This document shows positions 1 to 9,679 of a stretch of 64,000 nucleotides of DNA, in pieces. Under the pieces are notes generated by a model that worked only from the letters and a program-made list of their open reading frames with translations, did no database searches and had not been told where the DNA came from. Each line of letters begins with the position of its first letter. The first letter of the stretch is position 1. Origin of the DNA: Paraescarpia echinospica (Eukaryota > Annelida > Polychaeta > Sabellida > Siboglinidae); contig CM034533.1 of assembly GCA_020002185.1 (NCBI GenBank), positions 68,112,119 through 68,176,118 of the forward strand, written 5' to 3'. Position numbers and translations under genes: made by a program.

Positions 1-2
1 TT

Positions 3-246
3 TTGTTCTTTTTCCACTGTGGTTCTCCACATTGTTTTTGTCCGACAAACCTTTCTTGTTTCTTCCGGCATCCATGTCAGTGGTCCTTCTTTCTCAGCAC
101 ATGCCCGATCCAATTCCACCTTCTTCTCTGTACTTCTGTGCTGATCTTCTCTTCTGCTGTTATGTTCTCGATGTCTTTGTTCGAAATTTCTATTGGCCAT
201 CTAATTAAACAAATTCTTCTGAGACAGTTGAATTGGAAAATGTCAA
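3..246 (-). pseudogene. LINE ORF2 C-terminal fragment (degenerate)
   Basis: The minus strand reads through the conserved tail that follows the reverse transcriptase in many non-LTR retrotransposons: a run of basic residues and tryptophans (RRRWNWIGHVLRKKDH), then after a one-base shift a segment ending in WRTTVEKE. A TGA and the frame change show it is dead. The element runs off the left edge, so the RT domain, if present, is outside the window. The open frame on the plus strand over the same bases is only its shadow. The family is a by-eye resemblance to LINE tails annotated in animal genomes; the clade is not certain. Confidence 0.6.
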
Positions 247-306
247 GTTTTGTTGTTGTCGCTTTTGTTTATTTTCCATGTTTCACAAAAATCCGTAGTC
301 CTAGCT

Positions 307-684
307 TTAAATCGACCGGTTCCCCTTTGGTAGCACCGGACAAAACAACACCTTCCATACCGATTGAAACCCCTCTGTGCATTTCACCGCTAGCCTAACT
401 AGGTCAGTTGCTAGCTTATTCGTGGTGTCTGCTCTGCATCGATCAATGTCGTTTGTACCAACCTCGAAGATCAACAAATTGAGACAACGTTTTGCTAGTA
501 TTTCAAAAAGACCATTACTGACTAGCTTAGGGATGGTTGCGCCATCCCGTCCAGAAAATTTTATCTGGGTGCACGTAGGATTGAATTCAAAATTCTCCTG
601 GTTTGTTTTGACCATAAATTTATGGAGCCACGTAACATACGAATGGCCTGCAAACAGCTCCTCCTCCATACCGCTGGTACTCAC
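307..684 (-). pseudogene. SGNH-hydrolase-like fragment 1
   Basis: A 125-codon open frame shows block I as GHSYV (histidine replaces the usual Asp of GDS) and block III as EVGTND about 80 residues later, the catalytic Ser and Asn regions of SGNH/GDSL esterases. The DxxH block is absent: the frame stops and runs into the LINE tail. The same GHS and GTND variants occur in the hydrolase ORF of the Ngaro-like element at 22.2-22.8 kb. This is therefore probably another retroelement-borne hydrolase rather than a cellular esterase. It has no visible promoter or start context. Confidence 0.55.
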
Positions 685-1136
685 TGGATCAACGTTCAGT
701 GGACGAGATGGTTGGCAACATTGATCTTACTTCGGCTGCGTGCAACACGTGTTCTTCCAATGTATCGAATTGAAATTGTTGATGGTAAGTGAGGGTGGAG
801 TGTACCGGACGGCAGTGCGAAGCGAACTGAACGAGAACCACGATTCTCTGCTCCTATAGCAAATATTTTCCAGCGCACGCGCTGCAGGGCAATCGTGTGC
901 CGCTTAGGTGACGCAGTTGAATTAGCATTCTGGGCCAGTTTAATTAAGCGCTGGGGCGATCTAAAGGGGTGTGCAACATTAGAGGGGAAACAGGATGTTT
1001 TTACCACCTAGCTTATATGCTAGGTGCTCGCTACGTTGCAGCACAAAAAAGCTTTTCATCCTGAAGGCCAAAAATTCATATCTGGCTGCTAGCTCAAAGT
1101 AACAGCACATTACTGTTAGTGCATATAAACATGTAG

Positions 1137-1584
1137 TCAGGCTAGCTGAGTGTCGGCCAACCTGAATACCTGGTCCTGAAAGAATGACATGGTCAAACCA
1201 AGTTCATTCAAATGCATGCCATCTGTCATAAGAAATTGTTGCCAGTTTTCCACAAGACCCTGGTGATGGTGGAATTGAATGGTGCATGCATTCCGGGGGC
1301 CGGCTGCATCAATTCTTTCTTTCAGTAACGTATTGTACAATACAACATGTTCGTTAAAATCTACCATACAGGGGTATTTGCCTGTCGGTAATCTGCGGAG
1401 AACTTACAAAATGATCACCTGTTTTACATGGTATTTGGATAGCAAGACTGCAAGAGTAACCTGATGACAAATCATTAGTCCCAATATCGAGGAAAACAAC
1501 ACGAGGGCACATGCGGCCAACCAAATGCGTCTTATGTTGCAGGTGGGCAGTTGTCATTCCTCCCTGCCCTATAGCAAAGTCCAA
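1137..1584 (-). pseudogene. SGNH-hydrolase-like fragment 2 (frameshifted)
   Basis: Two overlapping minus frames together give the second half of an SGNH hydrolase. The upstream frame (1584 to 1354) carries VVFLDIGTND, the block III Asn motif. The downstream frame (1367 to 1137) carries NEHVVLYN and then TDGMHLNELG, the block V DxxH motif that supplies the catalytic Asp and His. A frameshift lies near 1370. Block I (GHS/GDS) is not visible upstream. This copy differs from fragment 1, since both contain a GTND motif, so two hydrolase relics lie side by side here. Confidence 0.55.
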
Positions 1585-1599
1585 AATTGCCAGTTTCCT

Positions 1600-2200
1600 C
1601 CCTCTTCATAAACAACTGTAATCTAGGAACGAAATTATACCCATAGAACACCATATTAACAGGGTAACATCCAGAGTTCATTGTGGATGATCAGAAAACA
1701 TTATATCATATGAAGCCGAAGGCCAACATTTCAATTGCTAAGTGTGCAGAAGATACACCAGTTGACAAAATAAGAACTGAATAGGCAAGCAAATAAAGGT
1801 AGCCCAACAAATAAACCACTGATACAGTAATGGGCCCACTGGACCCACTAGTTTACTAGCAAACAAAAACATTGTAAAGTATTAACCACAAATGTAAACA
1901 AACGACAAAGAACGAGGTACACTGTACTTTAAAATCGCCAGATGGTACGTGTTCAAAAATCCGCTAGATGGCGGTTCTGAATCCAAGAAATCGCATTAGG
2001 AGTTAACGTAAACAACCACATAGACTATAGTCCTTCACGCAAAACAAGTTTTTGCAACAGTTTGTTTGAAGAAATTGGAAAGAATATGTGTTTGAGATTT
2101 AGCACATAAATATCTTACAGAAGAATTTGATCAGGATTGAGTAAAAATGGCAAAACTCGATTGGACCCACAATTATTGCCCACACCAGTATAAATACAAT
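1600..2200. other. Gene-free stretch with a CTCF-like motif
   Basis: No coding frame with recognisable content. It holds two similar 14-mers about 32 bp apart, one of them CCGCTAGATGGCGG at 1961-1974, which fits the bilaterian CTCF core consensus at all but one position. Nothing else stands out. Confidence 0.4.
1961..1974 (+). promoter_or_regulatory. CTCF-like core motif
   Basis: CCGCTAGATGGCGG agrees with the CTCF consensus CCASYAGRKGGCRS except for the third base. A partial relative (CGCCAGATGGTAC) lies just upstream at about 1937-1949. Binding is not shown by sequence alone; such motifs also travel inside invertebrate repeats. Confidence 0.3.
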
Positions 2201-2482
2201 AACAAATACTCTCAAACTGTCGGAGTGGCATACATTTATTCAGTCTCCCATACTGAGCTTCAGTGAATAAAATACAGAAGTTTTAGATAACCGTGTGAAT
2301 TGTTTAACAGGCCCCCATGAAAAACCGATACACAAGCAGGCAACTTTGCATTGCCATTCAACTGGTGTCTTAGGAGCTCTCTGAGAAGCCACAACAATTG
2401 TTCATCTTTCATTTTAAAGTATTATACATCAGTGATCACCGTTTCACATTTAAACAAAATTCAATAATTAAAAAAGGTTACC

Positions 2483-3176
2483 TTGTCAGTTTGTGATAGC
2501 CATCTATGTGCCAAAGACAAAGCGGCGCTCGAACCGAGTACTGTCTTCTTTTCGTGATGGTCATTGACAGCCGCCGAAAGAGGACACCGGCTGGATCGAC
2601 TCTTCTCATGTTTTCTCTCACTCTGCATTCTTGCAGCCTTTCTCCCGTGCTGAGAACATGGCCCTTCACTGATTGGCCACCAGTGGTGGGAAAGTCTCAT
2701 TGTTTGTTCTATTGCATGGTCCAGTTCGGTGTCACTCAGATGGCTGTAAGTGTCTCTTATTTTAATTCCAAATTCACTCAGTCTTCTCTTTATTTTTCGC
2801 TCGCACCAATCACCGTTGATATTTCAGTCACCGAGAAAGAATTTGACACAAGATATTCAAGCTGGTCTTGAGCGATGTCATAACGTGGACGTCCACGTTG
2901 TCCACAACACTGCTCTATTGGCAACACTCCATGTGGATGTTCATTTGTGATGTCTAACGCTTGCAAGGCATCATTTACTGCAGGGATGGCTGTGTCAATG
3001 TTTTCAAAAGTAGTGATATCAGAACACTGGACCATCATGTGCAGTGTTACTGCAGTGTCATGTTGTATCGTACTGGTAGCCAAAGTGCCAACCTCTAGAT
3101 CAGATGCATGCTTCAACTGTCACTGCCTCAGTTGTCCGACCATCAAGTCTTCGGTGCATTCTTGAATTGTAGAAGC
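2483..3176 (-). pseudogene. Integrase-core gene, N-terminal exon (copy A)
   Basis: Possible acceptor TTTGTAG at about 3177 and donor AG|GTAACC at 2483-2482. The product reads GRPRYDIAQDQLEYLV, a helix-turn-helix-like stretch, then RRLSEFGIKIRDTYSHLSD, CRVRENMRRVDPAGV and LWHIDGYHKL. This matches the N-terminal half of a widespread animal transposon-like protein that has an HTH segment before a DDE integrase core. Reading through needs two frame changes (near 2788 and 2690) and passes a TGA near the 5' end, so it is a pseudogene. The same lesions occur in copy B. No integrase core follows within the window, so this exon is orphaned. Confidence 0.65.
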
Positions 3177-4013
3177 CTACAAAGAAAACAAGGCACTTAT
3201 GTATAGCTCACAATATCTATGATCAACACAGACATTTAGTCATTCTCCAAAAAGACTACACACAGAGTAATCAATTATAATGAAAAATCATATTATTACA
3301 TAAATGAACTGACATGTAGATGAATGGCAGATGTAAAAGTAAAGCGAATAGACTTAATCACTCGGCCACGGAGGACTGACAGAAACTCATTAACAGGATT
3401 GAAGTGTTATTTTAAATTGTACAGCTCTTCCTTCGTATACTACTATGATGTCATGTAATGTTACTTTTCACAGGTGGATACATTATTCGTTTTTGTGTGT
3501 ATGTTTACTGATGTAGACTATTTTCCCTGGGTCGCAATCAAAACAGTTGTTCTCAAAATGAGCCAAAGGTTCGTTGTAGTCGGCTTGTAACTTGTTATAC
3601 TGGAAGGTCACTTGCTTCATTTTTTCTACAAAATTTGATTCATGTGGAACTGTAAAATAATTGCTTCTTCCTCTATTATGAGTAGTGTTTATATAACATT
3701 AAAATACTGCACAATAATTCATTCTGACACTCGCTTTGACTCAAGATCTTTCAGTGTTAACATGCTGTAAGTGAACAGAAAATGCCAGCCTCTTGGCAGA
3801 ATAAAGCACATCTGATGTCACAATACAACATGATCGCCCAGCTCATTAAATATAAAGTTTCCATGGGAATCATGACTCAGATGAGTTTAAAATCTGTTTA
3901 ATGCATTTTTCTGTAGTATTTCATGTTGCCAAATGTTACATGCAATGGACTACTTTGTTTACCCATGCAAAATGGAGGTGAACCTGTTTCTAGTTTCTTT
4001 AAAGCAAACTTAC

Positions 4014-4286
4014 CTCTGATTGTGAACACTGCGCCCAGCAACGTGGCACCTCCTGCCTGCACCTCTCCTCTGATTGTGAACACTGCGCCCAGCAACGTGG
4101 CTTCTCCTGCCTGCACCTCTCCTCTGATTGTGAACACTGCGCCCAGCAACGTGGCTCCTCCTGCCTGCACCTCTCCTCTGATTGTGAACACTGCGCCCAG
4201 CAACGTGGCTCCTCCTGCCTGCACCTCTCCTCTGATTGTGAACACTGCGCCCAGCAACGTGGCTCCTCCTGCCTGTACCTCTCCTC
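4014..4286 (-). repeat. 54-bp coding minisatellite, 5 copies
   Basis: Five near-identical 54-bp units lie at the 3' end of the integrase-core exon. Each encodes 18 residues ([18 protein letters not shown]), a multiple of three, so the frame is kept and the last unit runs into the splice donor. The unit is the integrase's own GRSVHNQR region amplified in place. Confidence 0.9.
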
Positions 4287-4478
4287 TGCAGCAAGTATTG
4301 TGCAACCTTCACATTCTCACTGCCCTTGTCTGATCTAACTCCCTCTGGAAGACCATACTTCTCCACTGCCTTAACAAATGCTGATAGCACAATGTCTGTT
4401 CTGTTGTAGTCGGCTGCTTTGAGGAATACTGGCAATCTGGAGTATCCCTCAATTCCACTATGGATTACAATACGCCAC
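4014..4478 (-). pseudogene. Integrase core exon (DDE, rve-like)
   Basis: Acceptor CCATTCAG|G at 4479/4478 and donor AG|GTAAGT at 4014/4013 bound a 465-nt exon, phase 2 at both ends. It joins in frame to the N-terminal exon ending at 5089 (AG + G gives Arg). It encodes WRIVIHSGIEGYSRLPVFL, then YGLPEGVRSDKGSENVKVAQ, with the second catalytic Asp of a DDE integrase. Next comes a tract where the [17 protein letters not shown] segment is repeated in frame. The family normally continues straight into the rest of the core; that next exon is not visible. The partner N-terminal exon is frameshifted, so the gene is inactive. Confidence 0.7.
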
Positions 4479-4807
4479 CTGAATGGCAAAGAAACATAAT
4501 ATGTATACAGGGCTTGACATTAATGCTTGTCTGCTTGTCCGGAACAAGTAATTACCAATGTCGGACAAGTACATTGTCCACGACACTTGTCCGATGGGAC
4601 AAGTTGATTGAGTCACAATGTTAACAGTGCTTGAAGTTGCAACTACTTCGTTGTATTTGCCAGTATAATCTTACACCTGCGAATAGATAAATTGCTTTAG
4701 TTGCAGTGTGCCATTTAGAACTTTGTCCATTAATTATTGTCCTGCCTGTGGGTGACTGACATTTGGGTCCTTGTGTTGATATATTAATGGAATGTGTTTG
4801 TTTACAA
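4397..4807. other. Spacer between duplicated segments, palindrome-rich
   Basis: Its left end holds the 5' part of the integrase-core exon (to 4478). The rest is unique sequence with a cluster of short palindromes built on CTTGTCC / GGACAAG at 4525-4607, including ACTTGTCC-GATG-GGACAAGT. It resembles part of a small dispersed repeat seen in many marine invertebrates, but I cannot define ends. Confidence 0.5.
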
Positions 4808-5088
4808 AAATACTCAAATTGTCGGGAGTGGCATACATTTATTTAATGTCCCATACTGAACTTCAGTGAATAAAATACAGAAGTTTTAGATAACCGTGTG
4901 AATTGTTTAACAGGCCCCGGTTTCATGAAAAAGCGAAGCACAAGCAGGCAACTTTGCATTGCCTTTCAACTGGTGTCTTAGGAGATGTCTGAGAAGCCAC
5001 AACAATTGTTCATCTTTCATTTTAAAGTATGTCACATCAGTGATCACATTTTCAATTTTTTTTAATTCAATTAAAAAAAGGTTAATAC

Positions 5089-5783
5089 CTTATAAGTTTG
5101 TGATAGCCATCTATGTGCCAAAGACAAAGCGGTGCTCGAACCGAGTACTGTCTTCTTTTCGTGATGGTCATTGATAGCCACCGAAAGAGGACACCGGCTG
5201 GATCGACTCTTCTCATGTTTTCTCTCACTCTGCATTCTTGCAGCCTTTCTCCCGTGCTGAGAACATGGCCCTTCACTGATTGGCCACCAGTGGTGGGAAA
5301 GTCTCATTGTTTGTTCTATTGCATGGTCCAGTTCGGTGTCACTCAGATGGCTGTAAGTGTCTCTTATTTTAATTCCAAATTCACTCAGTCTTCTCTTTAT
5401 TTTTCGCTCGCACCAATCACCGTCGATATTTCAGTCACCGAGAAAGAATTTGACACAAGATATTCAAGCTGGTCTTGAGCGATGTCATAACATGGACGTC
5501 CACGTTGTCCACAACACTGCTCTATTGGCAACACTCCATGTGGATGTTCATTTGTGATGTCTAACGCTTGCAAGGCATCATTTACTGCAGGGATGGCTGT
5601 GTCAATGTTTTCAAAAGTAGTGATATCAGAACACTGGACCATCATGTGCAGTGTTACTGCAGTGTCATGTTGTATCGTACTGGTAGCCAAAGTGTCAACC
5701 TCTAGATCAGATGCATGCTTCAACTGTCACTGGCTGAGCTGTTCAATCATCAAGTCTTCGGTGCATTCTTGAATTGTAGAAGC
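5089..5783 (-). pseudogene. Integrase-core gene, N-terminal exon (copy B)
   Basis: Same exon as at 2483-3176 with the same TGA and the same two frame changes, ending LWHIDGYHKLI and donor AG|GTATTA at 5089/5088. The next minus-strand exon, 4478-4014, continues in the matching phase with WRIVIHSGIEGYSR. The two exons together therefore form the one nearly complete gene body in the duplication. In the known family this junction falls between the HIDGxHKLIRW motif and the integrase core. Shared lesions in both copies imply the gene was dead before it was duplicated. Confidence 0.7.
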
Positions 5784-6620
5784 CTACAAAGAAAACAAGG
5801 CACTTATGTATGGCTCACAATATCTATGATCAACGCAGACATTTAGTCATTCTCCAAAAAGACTACACACAGAATAATCAATTATAATGAAAAATCATAT
5901 TATTACATAAATGAACTGACATGTAGATGAATGGCAGATGTAAAAGTAAAGCGAATAGACTTAATCACTTGGCCACGGAGGACTGACAGAAACTCATTAA
6001 CAGGATTCAAGTGTTATTTTAAGTTGTACAGCTCTTCCTTCGTATACTACTACGATGTCATGTAATGTTACTTTTCACAGGTGGATACATTATTCGTTTT
6101 TGTGTGTATGTTTACTGATGTAGACTATTTTCCCTGGGTCGCAATCAAAACAGTTGTTCTCAAAATGAGCCAAAGGTTCGTTGTAGTCGGCTTGTAACTT
6201 GTTATACTGGAAGGTCACTTGCTTCATTTTTTCTACAAAATTTGATTCATGTGCAACTGTAAAATAATTGCTTCTTCCTCTATTATGAGTAGTGTTTATA
6301 TAACATTAAAATACTGCACAATAATTCATTCTGACACTCGCTTTGACTCAAGATCTTTCAGTGTTAACATGCTGTAAGTGAACAGAAAATGCCAGCCTCT
6401 TGGCAGAATAATGCACATCTGATGTCACAATACAACATGATCGCCCAGCTCATTAAATATAAAGTTTCCATGGGAATCATGACTCAGATGAGTTTAAAAT
6501 CTGTTTAATGCATTTTTCTGTAGTATTTCATGTTGCCAAATGTTACATGCAATGGACTACTTTGTTTACCCATGCAAAATGGAGGTGAACCTGTTTCTAG
6601 TTTCTTTAAAGCAAACTTAC

Positions 6621-7154
6621 CTCTGATTGTGAACACTGCGCCCAGCAACGTGGCACCTCCTGCCTGAACCTCTCCTCTGATTGTGAACACTGCGCTCAGC
6701 AATGTGGCTCCTCCTGCCTGCACCTCTCCTCTGATTGTGAACACTGCACTCAGCAACGTGGCTTCTCCTGCCTGCACCTCTCCTCTGATTGTGAACACTG
6801 CGCCCAGCAACGTGGCTCCTGCCTGCACCTCTCCTCTGATTGTGAACACTGCACCCAGCAACGTGGCTCCTCCTGCCTGCACCTCTCCTCTGATTGTGAA
6901 CACTGCGCTCAGCAACGTGGCTTCTCCTGCCTGCACCTCTCCTCTGATTGTGAACACTGCGCCCAGCAACGTGGCTCCTGCCTGCACCTCTCCTCTGATT
7001 GTGAACACTGCACCCAGCAACGTGGCTCCTCCTGCCTGCACCTCTCCTCTGTTTGTGAACACTGCGCCCAGCAACGTGGCTCCTCCTGCCTGCACCTCTC
7101 CTCTGATTGTGAACACTGCGCCCAGCAACGTGGCTACTCCTGCCTGTACCTCTC
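6621..7154 (-). repeat. 54/51-bp coding minisatellite, 10 copies
   Basis: Same unit as at 4014-4286 but expanded to ten copies, two of them 51 bp (one codon shorter). Units 3-5 and 6-8 share the same variant order, a 159-bp internal duplication. All length variants are multiples of three. One flanking unit has TGAACC in place of TGCACC. Confidence 0.9.
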
Positions 7155-7267
7155 CTCTGCAGCAAGTATTGTGCAACCTTCACATTCTCACCGCCCATGT
7201 CTGATCTAACTCTCTCTGGAAGACCATACTTCTTCACTGCCTCAACAAATGCTGACAGCACAGTGTA
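6621..7267 (-). pseudogene. Integrase core exon, copy B (5' part replaced)
   Basis: Starts abruptly at [16 protein letters not shown], keeps [17 protein letters not shown] (the D of the DDE motif present, preceding Lys changed to Met) and ends in ten copies of the 18-residue repeat before the donor AG|GTAAGT at 6621/6620. The upstream core residues seen in copy A are missing and replaced by the 53-bp satellite, so this copy lost its acceptor and first catalytic region. Confidence 0.65.
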
Positions 7268-7274
7268 ATTTTTG

Positions 7275-8915
7275 GTTTCTTTCCCACGTGAGTGACTGGC
7301 AATGCACATGCTGAGAGTTTTGATGGTTTCTTTCCCACGTGAGTGACTGTGACAATGCACATGCTGAGAGTTTTGATGGTTTCTTTCCCACGTGAGTGAC
7401 TGTGACAATGCACATGCTGAGAGTTTTGATGGTTTCTTTCCCACGTGAGTGACTGTGGCAATGCACATGCTGAGAGTTTTGATGGTTTCTTTCCCACGTG
7501 AGTGACTGTGGCAATGCACATGCTGAGAGTTTTGATGGTTTCTTTCCCACGTGAGTGACTGTGGCAATGCACATGCTGAGAGTTTTGATGGTTTCTTTCC
7601 CACGTGAGTGACTGGCAATGCACATGCTGAGAGTTTTGATGGTTTCTTTCCCACGTGAGTGACTGTGGCAATGCACATGCTCAGAGTTTTGATGGTTTCT
7701 TTCCCACGTGAGTGACTGTGGCAATGCACATGCTGAGAGTTTTGATGGTTTCTTTCCCACGTGAGTGACTGTGGCAATGCACATGCTGAGAGTTTTGATG
7801 GTTTCTTTCCCACGTGAGTGACTGTGACAATGCACATGCTGAGAGTTTTGATGGTTTCTTTCCCACGTGAGTGACTGTGGCAATGCACATGCTGAGAGTT
7901 TTGATGGTTTCTTTCCCACGTGAGTGACTGGCAATGCACATGCTGAGAGTTTTGATGGTTTCTTTCCCACGTGAGTGACTGTGGCAATGCACATGCTCAG
8001 AGTTTTGATGGTTTCTTTCCCACGTGAGTGACTGTGGCAATGCACATGCTGAGAGTTTTGATGGTTTCTTTCCCACGTGAGTGACTGTGGCAATGCACAT
8101 GCTCAGAGTTTTGATGGTTTCTTTCCCACGTGAGTGACTGTGGCAATGCACATGCTCAGAGTTTTGATGGTTTCTTTCCCACGTGAGTGACTGTGGCAAT
8201 GCACATGCTCAGAGTTTTGATGGTTTCTTTCCCACGTGAGTGACTGTGGCAATGCACATGCTGAGAGTTTTGATGGTTTCTTTCCCACGTGAGTGACTGT
8301 GACAATGCACATGCTGAGAGTTTTGATGGTTTCTTTCCCACGTGAGTGACTGTGGCAATGCACATGCTGAGAGTTTTGATGGTTTCTTTCCCACGTGAGT
8401 GACTGTGGCATTGCACATGCTGAGAGTTTTGATGGTTTCTTTCCCACGTGAGTGACTGGCAATGCACATGCTGAGAGTTTTGATGGTTTCTTTCCCACGT
8501 GAGTGACTGTGGCATTGCACATGCTCAGAGTTTTGATGGTTTCTTTCCCACGTGAGTGACTGTGGCATTGCACATGCTGAGAGTTTTGATGGTTTCTTTC
8601 CCACGTGAGTGACTGTGACAATGCACATGCTGAGAGTTTTGATGGTTTCTTTCCCACGTGAGTGACTGTGACAATGCACATGCTGAGAGTTTTGATGGTT
8701 TCTTTCCCACGTGAGTGACTGTGGCAATGCACATGCTGAGAGTTTTGATGGTTTCTTTCCCACGTGAGTGACTGTGACAATGCACATGCTGAGAGTTTTG
8801 ATGGTTTCTTTCCCACGTGAGTGACTGTGACAATGCACATGCTGAGAGTTTTGATGGTTTCTTTCCCACGTGAGTGACTGTGGCAATGCACATGCTGAGA
8901 GTTTTGATGGTTTCT
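7275..8915. repeat. 53-bp satellite with E-box, about 31 copies
   Basis: About 31 near-identical units of 53 bp, a few of 50 bp. Each holds one palindromic E-box CACGTG within TTTCCCACGTGAGTGACT. Because 53 is not a multiple of three and the minus strand has no stop in the unit, all three minus frames stay open for hundreds of codons. Those long frames are artefacts. The array lies between the retropepsin fragment and the broken integrase exon, and fuses to both in frame. Confidence 0.95.
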
Positions 8916-9136
8916 TCGTGATACGTTTTCAGTTTGGGTTGTCGCCATGTCAGTAGTTTTGGTTTATTGGCAAGCCCCTCATAGTCGTCCAGACTCAGTG
9001 TGTTTACCTGAGCGCCACTGTCCACTTTCAATGGCACTAGACTGTCACATACTGTCAACAAGATGATCCATTCACACTTGAGTGTGGCTGTGTAGATTGG
9101 ACACAAAGAAACCACCTTCATTGTCAGTGCTGTCAT
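8915..9136 (-). pseudogene. Retropepsin (aspartic protease) fragment of an LTR retrotransposon
   Basis: The minus frame reads VPLKVDSGAQVNTLSLDDYEG followed by NKPKLLTW. DSGA is the retropepsin active-site motif, and the following QVN..L...Y..L..KP.L pattern is typical of Ty3/gypsy-type proteases. The flap and second half are missing because the frame enters the 53-bp satellite after LKTYHEETIKT. No RT or LTR is visible nearby. It is a truncated relic; clade assignment is by resemblance. Confidence 0.6.
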
Positions 9137-9330
9137 TGTCTACACCTATAACTTGCAATGATTGCATCAGACCCTTTAAAGCATAGTGATTTCTGTCAAG
9201 TTGGCTGCTGATATTGTGCGGGTGGTTAGCCACTCATAGGCCGACTGGGCCTAATTCATCTATGGCTAAATGTGTGTATTTATGTGTTTGTATGCGTATT
9301 ATCTATATACAGTTCAATCCAGATCACTTG

Positions 9331-9480
9331 AACTCGGTCATATAACTGACTTCCTTCAGTAGGTAGGCGATTTCTTTTTGGAATGTTGTAATGCCGGCAA
9401 TGTCTCGTTGTATTGCGGTCAGCTGTTGCTTCATCTCGGTGATTTCTGAGATGTCGTCATCTTTCCCGTTGTGGCGTTGT
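9331..9480 (-). pseudogene. Short acidic/coiled-coil ORF end, possible gag remnant
   Basis: The minus strand encodes DDDISEITEMKQQLTAIQ.. followed by a heptad-like stretch and a stop, about 50 codons. It lies just upstream (in the minus direction) of the retropepsin fragment, where a gag would be expected. The order and strand are suggestive, but no zinc knuckle or gag motif is visible, so the call is weak. Confidence 0.25.
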
Positions 9481-9679
9481 GCGTGGCATCGTGAATTACG
9501 TTGATTGTCGATATTCCTCGGCTTGCCAACAATGTAAACAAAGATGGTGTTTTTGGCGCCAAGTGGATGATCAACGATACATTTTCAAAGTTCAGTTTTA
9601 CATAGATCGTCATCAGTTCTTCAATCCTCAAGCGGAGCATCATCACAATAGTGATATATACCAATGTTGACGATCAGAC

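Larger units (their letters stand above)
2204..4396. repeat. Segmental tandem duplication, copy A
   Basis: This segment is repeated nearly base for base at 4808-7263, with an offset of 2607 bp for most of its length. Both copies contain the integrase N-terminal exon, the same intergenic sequence, a 54-bp minisatellite and the end of the integrase-core exon. Divergence is a few scattered substitutions plus different minisatellite copy numbers (5 here, 10 in copy B), so the duplication is fairly recent. Confidence 0.9.
4808..7263. repeat. Segmental tandem duplication, copy B
   Basis: Second copy of the 2204-4396 segment, same orientation. The left boundary is at the shared CTCAAA..GTCGG..GAGTGGCATAC sequence. 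The right boundary is in the integrase-core exon, where copy B runs into the 53-bp satellite instead of the upstream half of the exon. Confidence 0.9.

Noticed and set aside
3..398. 131-codon plus-strand ORF at the left edge
   Set aside because: Antisense shadow of the LINE C-terminal fragment.
7275..8915. Very long minus-strand ORFs (up to 456 codons) and CRISPR-like regularity
   Set aside because: The units are contiguous with no spacers and no cas genes in a eukaryotic context; the ORFs are a by-product of a stop-free 53-bp repeat.
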